Assembly: GCA_959347315.1 (NCBI GenBank)
Contig: OY365814.1
Location: 3,089,661-3,153,660, forward strand
DNA from: Bimastos eiseni
Taxonomy: Eukaryota > Annelida > Clitellata > Crassiclitellata > Lumbricidae
Direction of reading: 5' to 3'
DNA: 64,000 nucleotides
Shown: positions 11,460 to 22,100 of the stretch, in pieces
Layout of the letters: every line of letters begins with the position of its first letter
Numbering within the stretch: position 1 is the first letter of the stretch
Notes under the pieces: generated by a model
What the model was told of the DNA's origin: nothing
The model's database searches: none
What the model saw: the letters and a program-made list of their open reading frames with translations, nothing else
Made by a program: the position numbers and the translations under genes

Positions 11460-12720
11460 AGATCGCTTCATCAGCCATAGTCGTTGCTAATGGTGCGATA
11501 GGTGGTAGGTATTCTCACTCTTTATCCTTCTTGCAAATGCTTCAATCCAGTCACCATCTCGTACCTGCTTGTACGTGTATCTCCACCATGAGGGCGTGAC
11601 ACCACCATTAAAGAAGCTATTGCTGTCATTAGGGCAAATTGATGCAATGAGGACAACGGCAAGCCATGCGATCGAAGAACATCGAAATGCATACATCGAC
11701 GATGCACATGTTGACAATTATATCTCTTCAGGGTGGCTGGTCATACTTACGTCATAACCAATAATAACTGCCAGAGCACACATGGAATTAAATCTTTCTG
11801 CACCTGGAGTAATATGTTGGGTTCTATTTTGTATCAATCGTAGGTTATTGTTAGTTGCCCAGGATGTAATATGCTCAAATTCCTGCTTTACAGTATTTAT
11901 GTGACTAGATCCAACTAGCAAGTACGATTCGTCAGCTAATTTAACCGTGACGTTACGTATATTCGTGCAATGGATGTAAATCAGAGGCCACTACCACATT
12001 ATGACGGAGGGACCCAAGGCTGACCCTTGAACCACGCTAGCATTTATCCATGCGACTCCAGATACATTTCCATAATATTTTGTAATATGACCTTGGTCAT
12101 GATAGTAATTAACCAGCCAATTATGAATGTTGTCTGGGATATCAATTGTTCTCATTTTCTGAATCAGGGAATGATGGCGGACCATATCAAATGCTTTTGA
12201 ATAATCCATAGATATTACAACGACATATTCATTGGTTAACGGCAAGGTCGACATATAAGAGATCTGTGATTGCTGCGGTGTTGGATCCAGTCGGTCGGAA
12301 AGTAAATTGGTCTTTCAGGTCTTCAGCCAGCGCTGGTTCCAGGAAGGTCGGGTACAGGTAAGCGTTGACGATCACTCTTCCCACAATCCGCGAAACAACC
12401 GGAACCACAGATACACATGTAGCTCGGTAATCTGTTGGTACGATTAGACTTGGTATTTGGTGTATAGTTGCAATATTCCATTGATCCAGTACATGCCCTG
12501 ATCGATTTTATCCATTGATCAGGTGAGTCAGAACTATATAACAGACACGATCCATAATCATCAGGAACCAAGTGGGAAGACGATCGTTACCCTCTGCTGT
12601 TGATCGCAGTCGGTCTAGCGTGTAAAAGACCACTGCTTCAGACACCATCTCATCGTTTGCATATGCTGTGGGTCTCAGGGTTGGCTGCGGTACATTAAAG
12701 AATGTCATGTTATATGATAT
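11460..12720 (-). pseudogene. LINE reverse transcriptase, multiply frameshifted
   Basis: On the minus strand the RT domain can be followed in pieces: YRATCVSVVPVVSRIVGRVI near 12430-12370, VVVISMDYSKAFDMVRHHSL near 12220, then ASVVQGSALGPS near 12010. The catalytic box position near 11935 reads LADES instead of Y-A-D-D-S. A C-terminal segment (HGLPL.., EAFARRIKSE) lies near 11690-11540. At least three frame changes and stops occur, so it is dead. The family is a jockey/CR1-like APE-type LINE; its 5' part with the endonuclease is missing. Confidence 0.75.
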
Positions 12721-12804
12721 TTTTAATGGTAATTTTATGTTATATTATGCTATGTCATTATATTAAAATTTTGCGTTGTATTGTAAATTATATTCCATTC
12801 TATT

Positions 12805-13102
12805 ACGCTATATTCTGTTCCGATAATGCTATGTTAGATTCTGTTCTGATAATGTTATGTTAGATTCTGTTCTGATAATGTTATGTTAGATTATGTTCTA
12901 ATAATGTTATGTTAGATTCTGTTCTGATAATGTTATGTTAGATTCTGTTCTGATAATGTTATGTTAGATTCTGTTCTGATAATGTTATGTTAGATTATGT
13001 TCTGATAATGTTATGTTAGATTCTGTTCTGATAATGTTATGTTAGATTCTGTTCTGATAATGTTATGTTAGATTCTGTTCTGATAATGTTATGTTAGATT
13101 CT
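12805..13102. repeat. 26-bp minisatellite, about 11 units
   Basis: The unit GATAATGTTATGTTAGATTC plus TGTTCT is repeated about eleven times with very few substitutions (a periodic T to A change in some units). The low divergence suggests recent expansion or homogenisation. Confidence 0.9.
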
Positions 13103-13189
13103 GCAACGCTCCCTTGTCTGTGCTGCACCAATTCTTTCTCACTGACCCCCAAATGACCTCCGTTAGTTTGTTCATTCTCCTCTCATGGT

Positions 13190-13400
13190 CATGATGGGGA
13201 GGATCGAACATCGAGTCCTACGAGCAGTGATGACCAACGAAACGCATATCCTGAGACGCCTCTTCCCGCCGGTCGTCCAGAGAACCTAAACTTTACGCCC
13301 AAGACGATGATTATCAATTTATCCTCCCCCCAGTTAAAGGTGATCGATGTTTTACTTCCAGGATTCTTTATAAACTCAAATCTGTACTTATAGTATCGGC
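13190..13400 (+). pseudogene. LINE C-terminal remnant
   Basis: Broken plus-strand frames read HRVLRAVMTNETHILRRLFP and then FTSRILYKLKSV. This resembles the terminal domain of APE-type LINE polyproteins. It is opposite in orientation to the RT pseudogene at 11.5-12.7 kb and therefore a separate insertion. Confidence 0.4.
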
Positions 13401-13439
13401 GACAACTACAGCTCAATGTTAAACCGCCATAATATAGTA

Positions 13440-14140
13440 TACCCGCGTCACGTGCGTTGACCTATGCAATTCAGCCACGCGTAAGCAAAATCGATACATT
13501 ACCTAACAACTTCAACTTGCGCTTAGCTAGTTACATATATGCCGACGAATTGTATTGCCTATATCAGCGTTTCACAATATTTTCTGGCCGCGGAACCCTT
13601 TTGATCTAAAAAATGTTTCGCGGAACCCCATTCAAAACCATCATAATTTATTATTATTCTGTTGTAGGTGCAAGGCTTTTGAATGCAGATAATTGTTGGT
13701 TTAGGAATAGATTAAAGTGGGACAGGTCACAAAAGTGGGACAGTTACGCAAGTGAGGCTGTTTACTTATTATTATGATAGCTATCTGATATCTAGGCTAT
13801 TTATATACAGTGTACGGCAATATATCTGTTGTTATTATTTAGGTCGCACACATTTATATTCTAAGCATTTATATTTATTCTGGTTGATAGTGTATTATAT
13901 GATTCGCGAGAATTAGTGAATTTCTAATCTTCATAAGTTCAGTAAAATTAACTTGCTAAGGCCCGTATCAACACTTGCGAGAAATAATTATATTGAATGC
14001 AATTTATTTTGGAATATAGGCCTAATGACGAATTGAATAGCTAATGTCAACAAGTAGATGTTAAGCGAAAAATCTCCTATGGAAAATTCGTGTTATTTAT
14101 TTTCAATTGTTCGAAGCTTATTCGTAAACAAACTTAGAAA
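13440..14140. other. non-coding, with a hAT-like terminal fragment
   Basis: The segment starting CAGCGTTTCACAATATTTTC near 13565 and followed by GGCCGCGGAACCC resembles a common hAT terminal repeat. The opposite end was not found. The rest is AT-rich and unassigned. Confidence 0.35.
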
Positions 14141-14146
14141 GGAAAC

Positions 14147-14850
14147 TGGGGCAAATTCTCAGAAGGAATATTGTCCGGTGGATATGTCCGGGTGATAATG
14201 TACTAATACCCATTAGTCATAGGACTGTCTTGGGCACGGGGAAGCTAATTTGAGAACCATCCATTCTAAGAGGCGAGCGGTGGAGAAAATAAGCAGAATA
14301 AGGCTACGCACAATGTCCTCTACGGCCGCAATATAGAAAATGTGAAAGATTAACATCCGTTATTATACATCGAGACCGCCTGTATGTTCATGTGGTCTCT
14401 TTACAGCCCAATTAGTTTAATGGATATTCATCCGAGAATAAAACAGTAGGCTGCGTGAACGAATGAATGAAGCCATATCTGCAGCGAAGTGCAGTTAAGC
14501 TTATCGATCCATTTTCATTAGACGTAGTGTATGCGATGGTTGTCAAGCATTTTATTGAGAATGCCTTACAAATGATGAGCTTCATGATAGATTCATCATA
14601 ACGGCATTCTATCTATCTAGTTGTAGGTCTACCTGTCTTGCTTACACAAACAATCTTGATGTGCATATCATAAAACTCCTATAATTATTTTATACAGGCA
14701 CTTAGTGCCTACATTACAATCAACTTACTGAATCACCCAGCGTTTCCTGGGTCGAAGTAATGTAAGATAGCCCTACACTTATGAAATATGTTGAACATTG
14801 CTTGATTTGACTCAGCGCTCGTGAATAAGTTTGTGCTCGGGTGATAAGGT
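14147..14850. repeat. dispersed repeat, copy 1 (second copy at 40.1-41.66 kb)
   Basis: About 700 bases align almost throughout with 40095-41660, for example GTAGGCTGCGTGAACGAATG and AGTGCAGTTAAGCTTATCGA. This copy lacks the 0.84-kb mariner-like element present in the other, so it represents the empty site. No coding capacity was seen. Confidence 0.85.
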
Positions 14851-15071
14851 ATGCTGGCGGAATCGCTTTCAGATGTTGGTGCATCTGTGGGGAGACCAGT
14901 AACTCTTATGTCACTCATAATCAATTCACCAGTCATCTGCGAACTAGTTGGTCACTTCGTCGAAATGAATTACTTGCGCCAACTCACTTTCAATTGATAA
15001 TAATTATCGCAAGATCGGAAAGTTAGTTGTAGATTGCCAAGTAGATTGTGTGATATTTCTTATATTGCATG
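14851..15071. other. no feature recognised
   Basis: Short unassigned stretch between the dispersed repeat and the hAT-like element; its last eight bases are that element's target duplication. Confidence 0.4.
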
Positions 15072-16306
15072 CAGTGGCGTAGCGGGGCAAAGTGCTGCCT
15101 GGGGCGAAGGAACAAAATGCCGCCCCTGTCTACTTTTTCCATCACTTTATTCGTGTGCATATCCCGGATATGCACAAAGAGGGGAGATAGGCAAAAGACG
15201 TCTGTTTTGAGTGTTTTCAATAATATACATTATGATTATTACATTAATTACAACTGAACTTTGATATTACCATTCTTCCGTGTGCGCACACTAAATTCTT
15301 GCGTGCGCCGCCTCCTCGGGACCACGGCCCCAGCTTAGAGGGAACACTGCTGGACAGTTCTACTTCCTGAATACTTCCGCTACTAAACGCAGGTAATTTA
15401 ATCTAACACACGTACAAAAGTAAAAATCGCAAAATTAAATATTTTTATTTATAACTAAAGTTGGTGTAGAGATATTCAGCCGGTAAGTTGAAATCGTGTT
15501 AAGATGAAAATATTAAATAAAAATAACAGCGCAGATTATCTTGTCGGCTGCAATTTTGTATTATATTAATCACAAAATAGCATGCACTTCGGCTAGTTCA
15601 TTTAATTTCGCCAGTACTTTCGCACCTATCAAATGAAAAAAAATTAGTAATAATAATAATGCTTACATTCTCTTTTGCGCCATGTCTATCAGGGCCGGCT
15701 CCTGGCACAGGCGACCTAGGAAGCCGCGTAGGACGCCAAATTTTAGGGGCGCCGAACTTTAGGCATAATACGGTTATGTATTCATAATAAAATTTATAAT
15801 TCAAAAAGAAATTCATAAATTAGTTATTAAACACTAGTTTTAGGCTAATTCCAACAACGATATTCAATCTCCAAACACCCCATTGAATCTCCCGCCCTTT
15901 CCCTATTAATTTTCCAAAGGCAGAATCGTCTATATATTTTGAACAAACTTTTTATGGGCTAGTGTGTGCCTGATCCCATATTTCTCACATCTTGCTGTTC
16001 ATGCAACGAGGGTGAGGCGCTCTTGTATGGATGAATGCCTAGGGCGCCAAATTACATGAGAACTGCACTTCGATCAGTTCGATGGTACATCGACATATCG
16101 TATATGTTTTTCATCCTGTCGAGAAAAAGCCAAAAAGCATTGTGCCATGTTTAGACAAGAGCAACAATCTTGCTCTTGTCTTGAATCTTGAAGAATGCAA
16201 CTTATACAATAATAATTTTTTATTTATTTTTACCGAAAATGCCGCCCTAGGACAAGTGCCGCCTGGGGCGGTTCACCCCCTTCGCCCTCCCCTCGCAACG
16301 CCACTG
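15072..16306. mobile_element. non-autonomous hAT-like element with perfect 8-bp target duplication
   Basis: The terminal inverted repeats are CAGTGGCGTAGCGGGG at the left and the complement of CCTCGCAACGCCACTG at the right. Both sides are flanked by ATTGCATG (15064-15071 and 16307-16314). Eight-base duplications and CAG-N-G ends are hallmarks of hAT transposons. The 1.2-kb interior has no transposase but contains other hAT-like ends (CAGCTTAGAGGGAACACTG near 15330 and CAGGGCCGGCTCC near 15690), so the element appears composite or nested. Confidence 0.85.
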
Positions 16307-16749
16307 ATTGCATGAATACAAACAAAAATTATTTGACAATCAATCTGTTTTGCATTTCAGGGACAACATCGAATGTGCAACGGTATTTTCTTTTTTCTAT
16401 TAAATACTAGGAGAGGACGAGGCAAGAGTGGCATGGCGGGTAACAGTGGCATCCCCTTCTGACAAGAAAACAATCGCAAATGTAGACCCTTTACCTTGCG
16501 TTTTAATTAGCTGGTCTGATGCGATATACAACTGAACACCATATTCTGCAGAAGAGCGGGCGAAACTACTTTTGTTTTGATTTTTACGGTTGTTATCAAA
16601 TTTTAGTTTCCTGAAGGCAATTTTTGACCAGCACTCTCTCAGTGATAAAATATAGGGAATAGTATTAATGTGTTCATTAGTTGACATTCGTCTTTTTAGT
16701 GAAACATTATTGTATATTGCTTCTTATTCCCCACATAACGAGAAGAATC

Positions 16750-17380
16750 GCTAAACAGAGGCATGACTGTGGGGCAAAAGAGGCACACTATCTGCCATTC
16801 TTGCCCCCATGACACGCCACGAGTACGCCTTATAAAATTATACTCGAGGATAAGAAGCAATCAGCTAAGAAGCGACCTCGCAAGAGGCTTCATCTAGAGG
16901 AAAATGTTAATAACAAAGTTTTAAAAAATGTAAGAGACACACACAGAGACGACTAGGTGTTCTTCACAGTTGCCCGAGGCTAAAGGAAAGGAATAACCTA
17001 GAAGATTCAGAACCAGAAGCAAAAGCAGAACTGGGGGCTGGTGAAACAGAAGCAGAAGAGTCAAAAACAGAAGAACCAGAAGCAGAACCAGCAACAGGTG
17101 AAACAGAAGCAAAAGTCTCCAAAATAGAAGAACCAGACACAGGAGCAGCAGCTGAAAAGTACCAGAAAGACATACAGATCGAGAAATGACACCAACTTCC
17201 ATTGCATTTATTGCAGAGAGCTTTTCAGCGATCGACCAGAAGAAACTTGGTTACAATGTTTAACATGCAAGTACTGGTGTCATGAAATCTGCGCCCCTAT
17301 TGAGCCAGACGACAAGCAGTTTTATTGGTTTTATTGCGATACTGTCATTAACTTAAAATTTTTCTTTATCAAGATTACAT
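16750..17380 (+). pseudogene. transposon protein remnant with PHD/RING-like zinc finger
   Basis: A lysine/arginine-rich and then Glu-rich segment (16850-17190) is followed, after a frame change at about 17190, by a Cys/His module. It begins HCIYCRELF and continues WLQCLTCKYWCHEIC and YWFYCD (17205-17340). The pattern C-x2-C ... W-x2-C-x2-C-x2-W-x-H-x2-C ... C resembles the PHD-like finger at the C-terminus of pogo/Tigger or piggyBac-type transposases. No DDE core remains. Confidence 0.5.
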
Positions 17381-17389
17381 ATACGACAT

Positions 17390-18600
17390 TCAGTTTCCAT
17401 TTCTATTTTTAATGGATAAATAAATAATTAAGATAGCTTGCTAGGATATGACTGTCTCCATGTCAAACTTGCAAAATGGAGGGTATGAGTGACATCAATT
17501 TCAATTTGCATTTTTGCTTATTTTACAAAATATCCTGTGATTTATGGTCGATGTCGAATGCTTTTATGTTAGCTGATGCTATTTGCCAAGACGCCTACAA
17601 AAAATTGTGTCACAATGTTGTGTATTAATGAAAATATGACGTATTTTCTGAAAAGGTGTCCGTCTTGCCCCGGTCTCCCCTACTTCAACGTCAAAAACCT
17701 CATTGGTATACATATAAATATGACAAATTCAGCGCTGCAAGCTAGAACGTGGACATCATCCCCAAAAATCTAGACTTAAAGAAAAATAAATGAAAGGTTG
17801 CTGACAGGCCTAAGCAAAGACTCTTGACATCAATGAACATTATTATTTAATTTTTATTATTGCAACCATTTGGTAAATATCGAGATTATTGTTCTCTTTT
17901 GTTGATAATCATCAGTGCATTTTTCTTGCGGAACACGACAGTGCGTCGTTCCAGCACCTTACTTTCAAATGGCTTACTAAAAACTGAAAATTGTATTTGT
18001 GCAAACGCTCTGGAACTTGATATAAAACTTTATAATTTCAATTTTCTACACTCTTAAATTTATATGCAAGTGTACACAGATTTTGATCATTGTTTACTAT
18101 AAAATATTCTCTATTTGACAGCAAGTTATATCGTTTTATCTTTCAACAATACAGATAATTATGTCCTGGCACATTTTTTCTAGAATAAAAGCACTGATCA
18201 TCATACATGCTGGAAAAGCAATCTTTTAACTGCATGACAAAGGCAAAATTGACTTGGCCGAGAAATCAGAATTTAAGTAAAATAGCAGCAGAATGGTCAC
18301 AGCAACCCTAGGTTCATGCAAAATATCCAATTCAAACGACGGTAATTATAAAAACGACATTTCAGATACAATTATATAATTATAATATTAAACAATTATC
18401 CACACACTAGATAAAATTATTACAAATTTCAAAACATAATATTCAGAAATAGATGACTACACTGATATTGACTTATCTACATAAATATATTGGTATATCA
18501 AGGCAGACAATGTAACAGTGGCTTATCTACAGCTGAAAATATTGTGTTCACTGTGCAAAAAAAACTAAACATGCCTTCAACTTTTCAAAAGTTATCAATC
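17390..18600. other. 3' flank of DEG/ENaC gene A; nothing else recognised
   Basis: AT-rich sequence downstream of the channel stop codon on the minus strand. It should hold the 3' UTR and poly(A) signals, but no signal could be singled out among many AATAAA-like strings. No coding frame was supported. Confidence 0.4.
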
Positions 18601-18663
18601 AACTCTATGTTAGTATTTCCATTTCTCTAAAGTTGTAAGAGAAAAACTTGCATTCACGATTGA

Positions 18664-19133
18664 TCACGAATCGAGCCTTCGAAGGCGTTGAATTTTGACG
18701 AACCCTGCAGATCTGCCAATATCCTTGAATAGTTGGACGAGACATTGAAGCAATTCTACAATCGTGAGAATCGTGCATCCGAGAATCAGTCCCAAAGCAC
18801 CGCCAATGTCGCAAACCATTGTGAGAAAATCGTAGGCTGGAGTTGTTTGGATGTCGACGTAGCTCAGCTGAGAGTAGAAGATATCCAGGTAGGTGAGTTC
18901 TTTGCTCAGTTTAGAGATAGTTAGATTTTGTCCCTTTAACTGCGAACTGTGCGACATGTAATTGAGGAAATGCTCCGACAGAGGACTTGTTGAGATTGAA
19001 TATGGATATGTGATCTGATGACAATGTAGAGGACAATCACACTCGCGAGACGCTCCGGAAGATATCCACGAGCTCATGGCTTCTCCCACACACAAGTAGA
19101 TTGCATCCAAAGAGCACATTGGTAGTTCTGAAA
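18664..19133 (-). CDS. gene A exon 7: pre-TM2, TM2 and C-terminus
   Basis: The terminal exon has tandem acceptors ATTAG|TTTCAG| and ends at TGA 18666-18664. It encodes ECDCPLHCH, SISTSPLSEHF, a segment before TM2, then DIGGALGLILGCTILTIVE followed by a short cytoplasmic tail. This is the DEG/ENaC pore: G-L-x-L-G-x-S-(I/L)-L-T is conserved in the family, here with Cys-Thr at the x-S positions. Confidence 0.9.
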
Positions 19134-22100
19134 CTAATTGCCGCATTCAGTATTAATGCATCTAACAGGAGAACAAGACATTCATTGGTTCAATTTCCCT
19201 TTGACAGAATGTCTGATTTGCTGGATAAATTATTAAATTGAGACCAATGAATCAATAGGCCTACAATTGCTTATTGATTAATGCCTCGCTTCGTCTCCTG
19301 TAGGACGTGATAATTAGTTGCTCATAATTAGTTGCCTACTTTCTGGTTCGAAGATAAGTTGGATTAATGAAAAGTAATTCATGAATAAATAGATGTTACA
19401 TTGACGGCAAATACTTCTTCCTAATTAAAAAGAAGATATATAAATGACTTAATTGGGATTGATGGATTGAGATTAAATGAGTTATAGATGTAATCCCAAA
19501 CCTAATTATCAACCTGGTTATAGTTGTAATCCCAACTCGTTCACACTGTTCACGTAATCATGCTGCGGCTTGTCAGTTTGAAATAAGGCACAATACCTTA
19601 ACTAAGGGGTCGTTCACATATTACATAACGCATAAAATCTCAATTGATGACCCACCCCTACCCCTAATAACGTTATATAACAGCAGCTGTGACCCCCACC
19701 CCTATATTATATATATGCTACCTACATATGCTACCTACCCCCCTACCTTACCCCAGTCTAAAAGCATATTAAAAAACATACAATCGACCTAATTGTATTG
19801 CCAAATTTGAAACTTTTGTAAAAACACCATTTTTGTTTTCCTCCTGCTTTGCACTAGAAATGAGGATTACATTATCACACAGAATCGATTGCACCATCAG
19901 GTATTTATCGATAGGTTCGCGGTACAACTTTACCTAATTAATAGCGCATGATACTGAGTGTATACTACAACTACAACTGGGTATTTAAGCAAACATATAT
20001 AAACTGTTTACTCGTAGGCCTACCATAGAAAATGAAATCAAAAATCTTGATAATACCTAACTGAATAATTATTTCAAGTGAATTAATTTTAATTAAAACC
20101 AGAATCAAAACTATCTCACAGAATTGAATTTAAGAGCATTTAAAGCTATGCACGGGAAACTGTTAAAATTGTAATCAGAAAATTCTGAAAAGTGGATTTA
20201 TAAATAATAAATCAATTCGCCAGGTGACAGCTGATGGTGCTAGTTTAGGTTCACAACGTAAACAAAGAGGGTAAGTGGTACATGGAATTTCCAATTTGCA
20301 GGCAAAGAGGCAAAAAAGCACAAGCTCAAAAAGTTTTTTATATAACAAAACCTTCAACCTACCCCCACCCTACACAATATAACTCTAACAAAATAGGAAC
20401 CCTTCCACCTACGTTATATAATATGTGAACGGTCCCTAAGTTGGATTGACGATAAATATATTTTGCATTCAACTTTGCTTGGGGGCTTTTGTCCTGAAGT
20501 AAATGCCACTTTATCCGTTCACTCAGCGCGCCTCCTTCGATTTTGCCACATACCCGCTTACATGGATGATGTCTTCATTGGCTCCAGGCTAACTATTATC
20601 AGCTTAAAGTATCTCTTTGTCTCTCTGTATCTCTATCTCTGTCTCTGACTCTCTCTCTCTCACTCACTGCAAAATTGGTCCGTCCTTTGTGTTCTACGGG
20701 TTGTTTTGATCTTGGAATTTTGTTGCGACATAATATGGAGGCAGATGTAATTTAATTAAAATTTAATTAAATTAATTTAATTTAATTTAAAATTGAAATT
20801 TAATTTAAATAAGATGTAATTTAAGTTTAGCCATTGTCAGATGGGTAAGCCAATGGATTGGCTCACCCATATGAAAAGGGCTAAACTTAAATTATGAATT
20901 GCCCTTGCATCCTCTCGCTCTTTCAAGGCGTTTCATTTCCCAGCGGCTTCTCTGACTAACCAATACCCAATACTTAGTGAGGCGCTCTATAAATGTTACG
21001 ATACGCAACGATACACACGTGTGCTGATAAATATAAATTGACTAATAGGGTACTGGGCATGTAAGCCCTACATTTAAAATTTCCGCCTGAGTTTCAAGCT
21101 GACAAACCGCAGTATGATTGATTAGGCCAAGCTATTGCAGGAGTCTAATTTAAATGTCGGCAGACATGTAATGGGCCCATTGCGTTAAACAATCCAAATT
21201 AACCAACGCCACCGCTCGTGTGATGCGGACTACGATCCCGCTGTCCCATTGGTCCACCTAGACCCTCACTTGCCCACCCACCCCTCTACGCTGATTCGTG
21301 GGATGTCCCCTCCACTACTAAAGCCTAGTGACTCCGTTAACGACGTTTCAGAGGTTCGTTGAGATTAAAGAGTTATTTAGCGTCAAAGGAGTCATAAGCC
21401 TCGGGGATTGAATGCCTGCGTCGACCCATTAATATCCCCTCTGCCCTCGGTTCATCGGACGTCGGAACCAGTTGAGACCGGTTGCTTCGGTCTCATATTT
21501 CCGAGCGCTGCCCTGGCGGCTGGATGACTCTCGTCGATGAATCGTCGCTAAAGTGACCGCTATCCTTGGACGAACAGCTAAGAAATTAGATTCAGCCTCT
21601 GGCGTCGAATTTCGTCTTCGTGGCGATTTGCATGGATGACTCGTCGACGCGGTGAATTGACGCCTGTCGCTCCTTAAGTTCATCTCGATAGTCTCTGAAG
21701 GCGCATAGGTTAGATGCCCCCAGCCTTCCTCCCTCCAATTCGTCGTTAGCTGTCCTCCATGCAGCCTCTGAGTTCCGATGCATTTCTTTAGCGCCTTTGA
21801 AAAACTCAAGTCGTAACAGTTGACCTGCTTTACATTTCAATTGTGAAGTAATTGAGCATATTGTGTACCGTCAAATACGAGCGTTCCACATTTATATCTG
21901 GACCATACATACGTGGACTACATGAATATGCTCTAACACACACTTCATGCATGCACACTTACATGCAGACACACATACACGCTTCCTTACTTATATACAA
22001 TGTGTTGATAATGCTTACTTGCAATTTAGGTACATTTTGTTTAAGCTGTGAATTACTTGCGCATAGCCTACATGCATTTGTGTCCACCATGACAATCTCT

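Noticed and set aside
16400..16687. 95-codon minus-strand frame
   Set aside because: No recognisable motif, no flanking splice sites that fit, and it lies between transposon remnants.
16921..17202. Leu-rich minus-strand frame
   Set aside because: Antisense shadow of the Glu/Ala-rich transposon tail on the plus strand.
21429..21840. Two overlapping minus-strand frames of 126 and 82 codons
   Set aside because: No recognised domain, no splice logic with gene A, and mutual overlap in different phases in a GC-richer intronic block.
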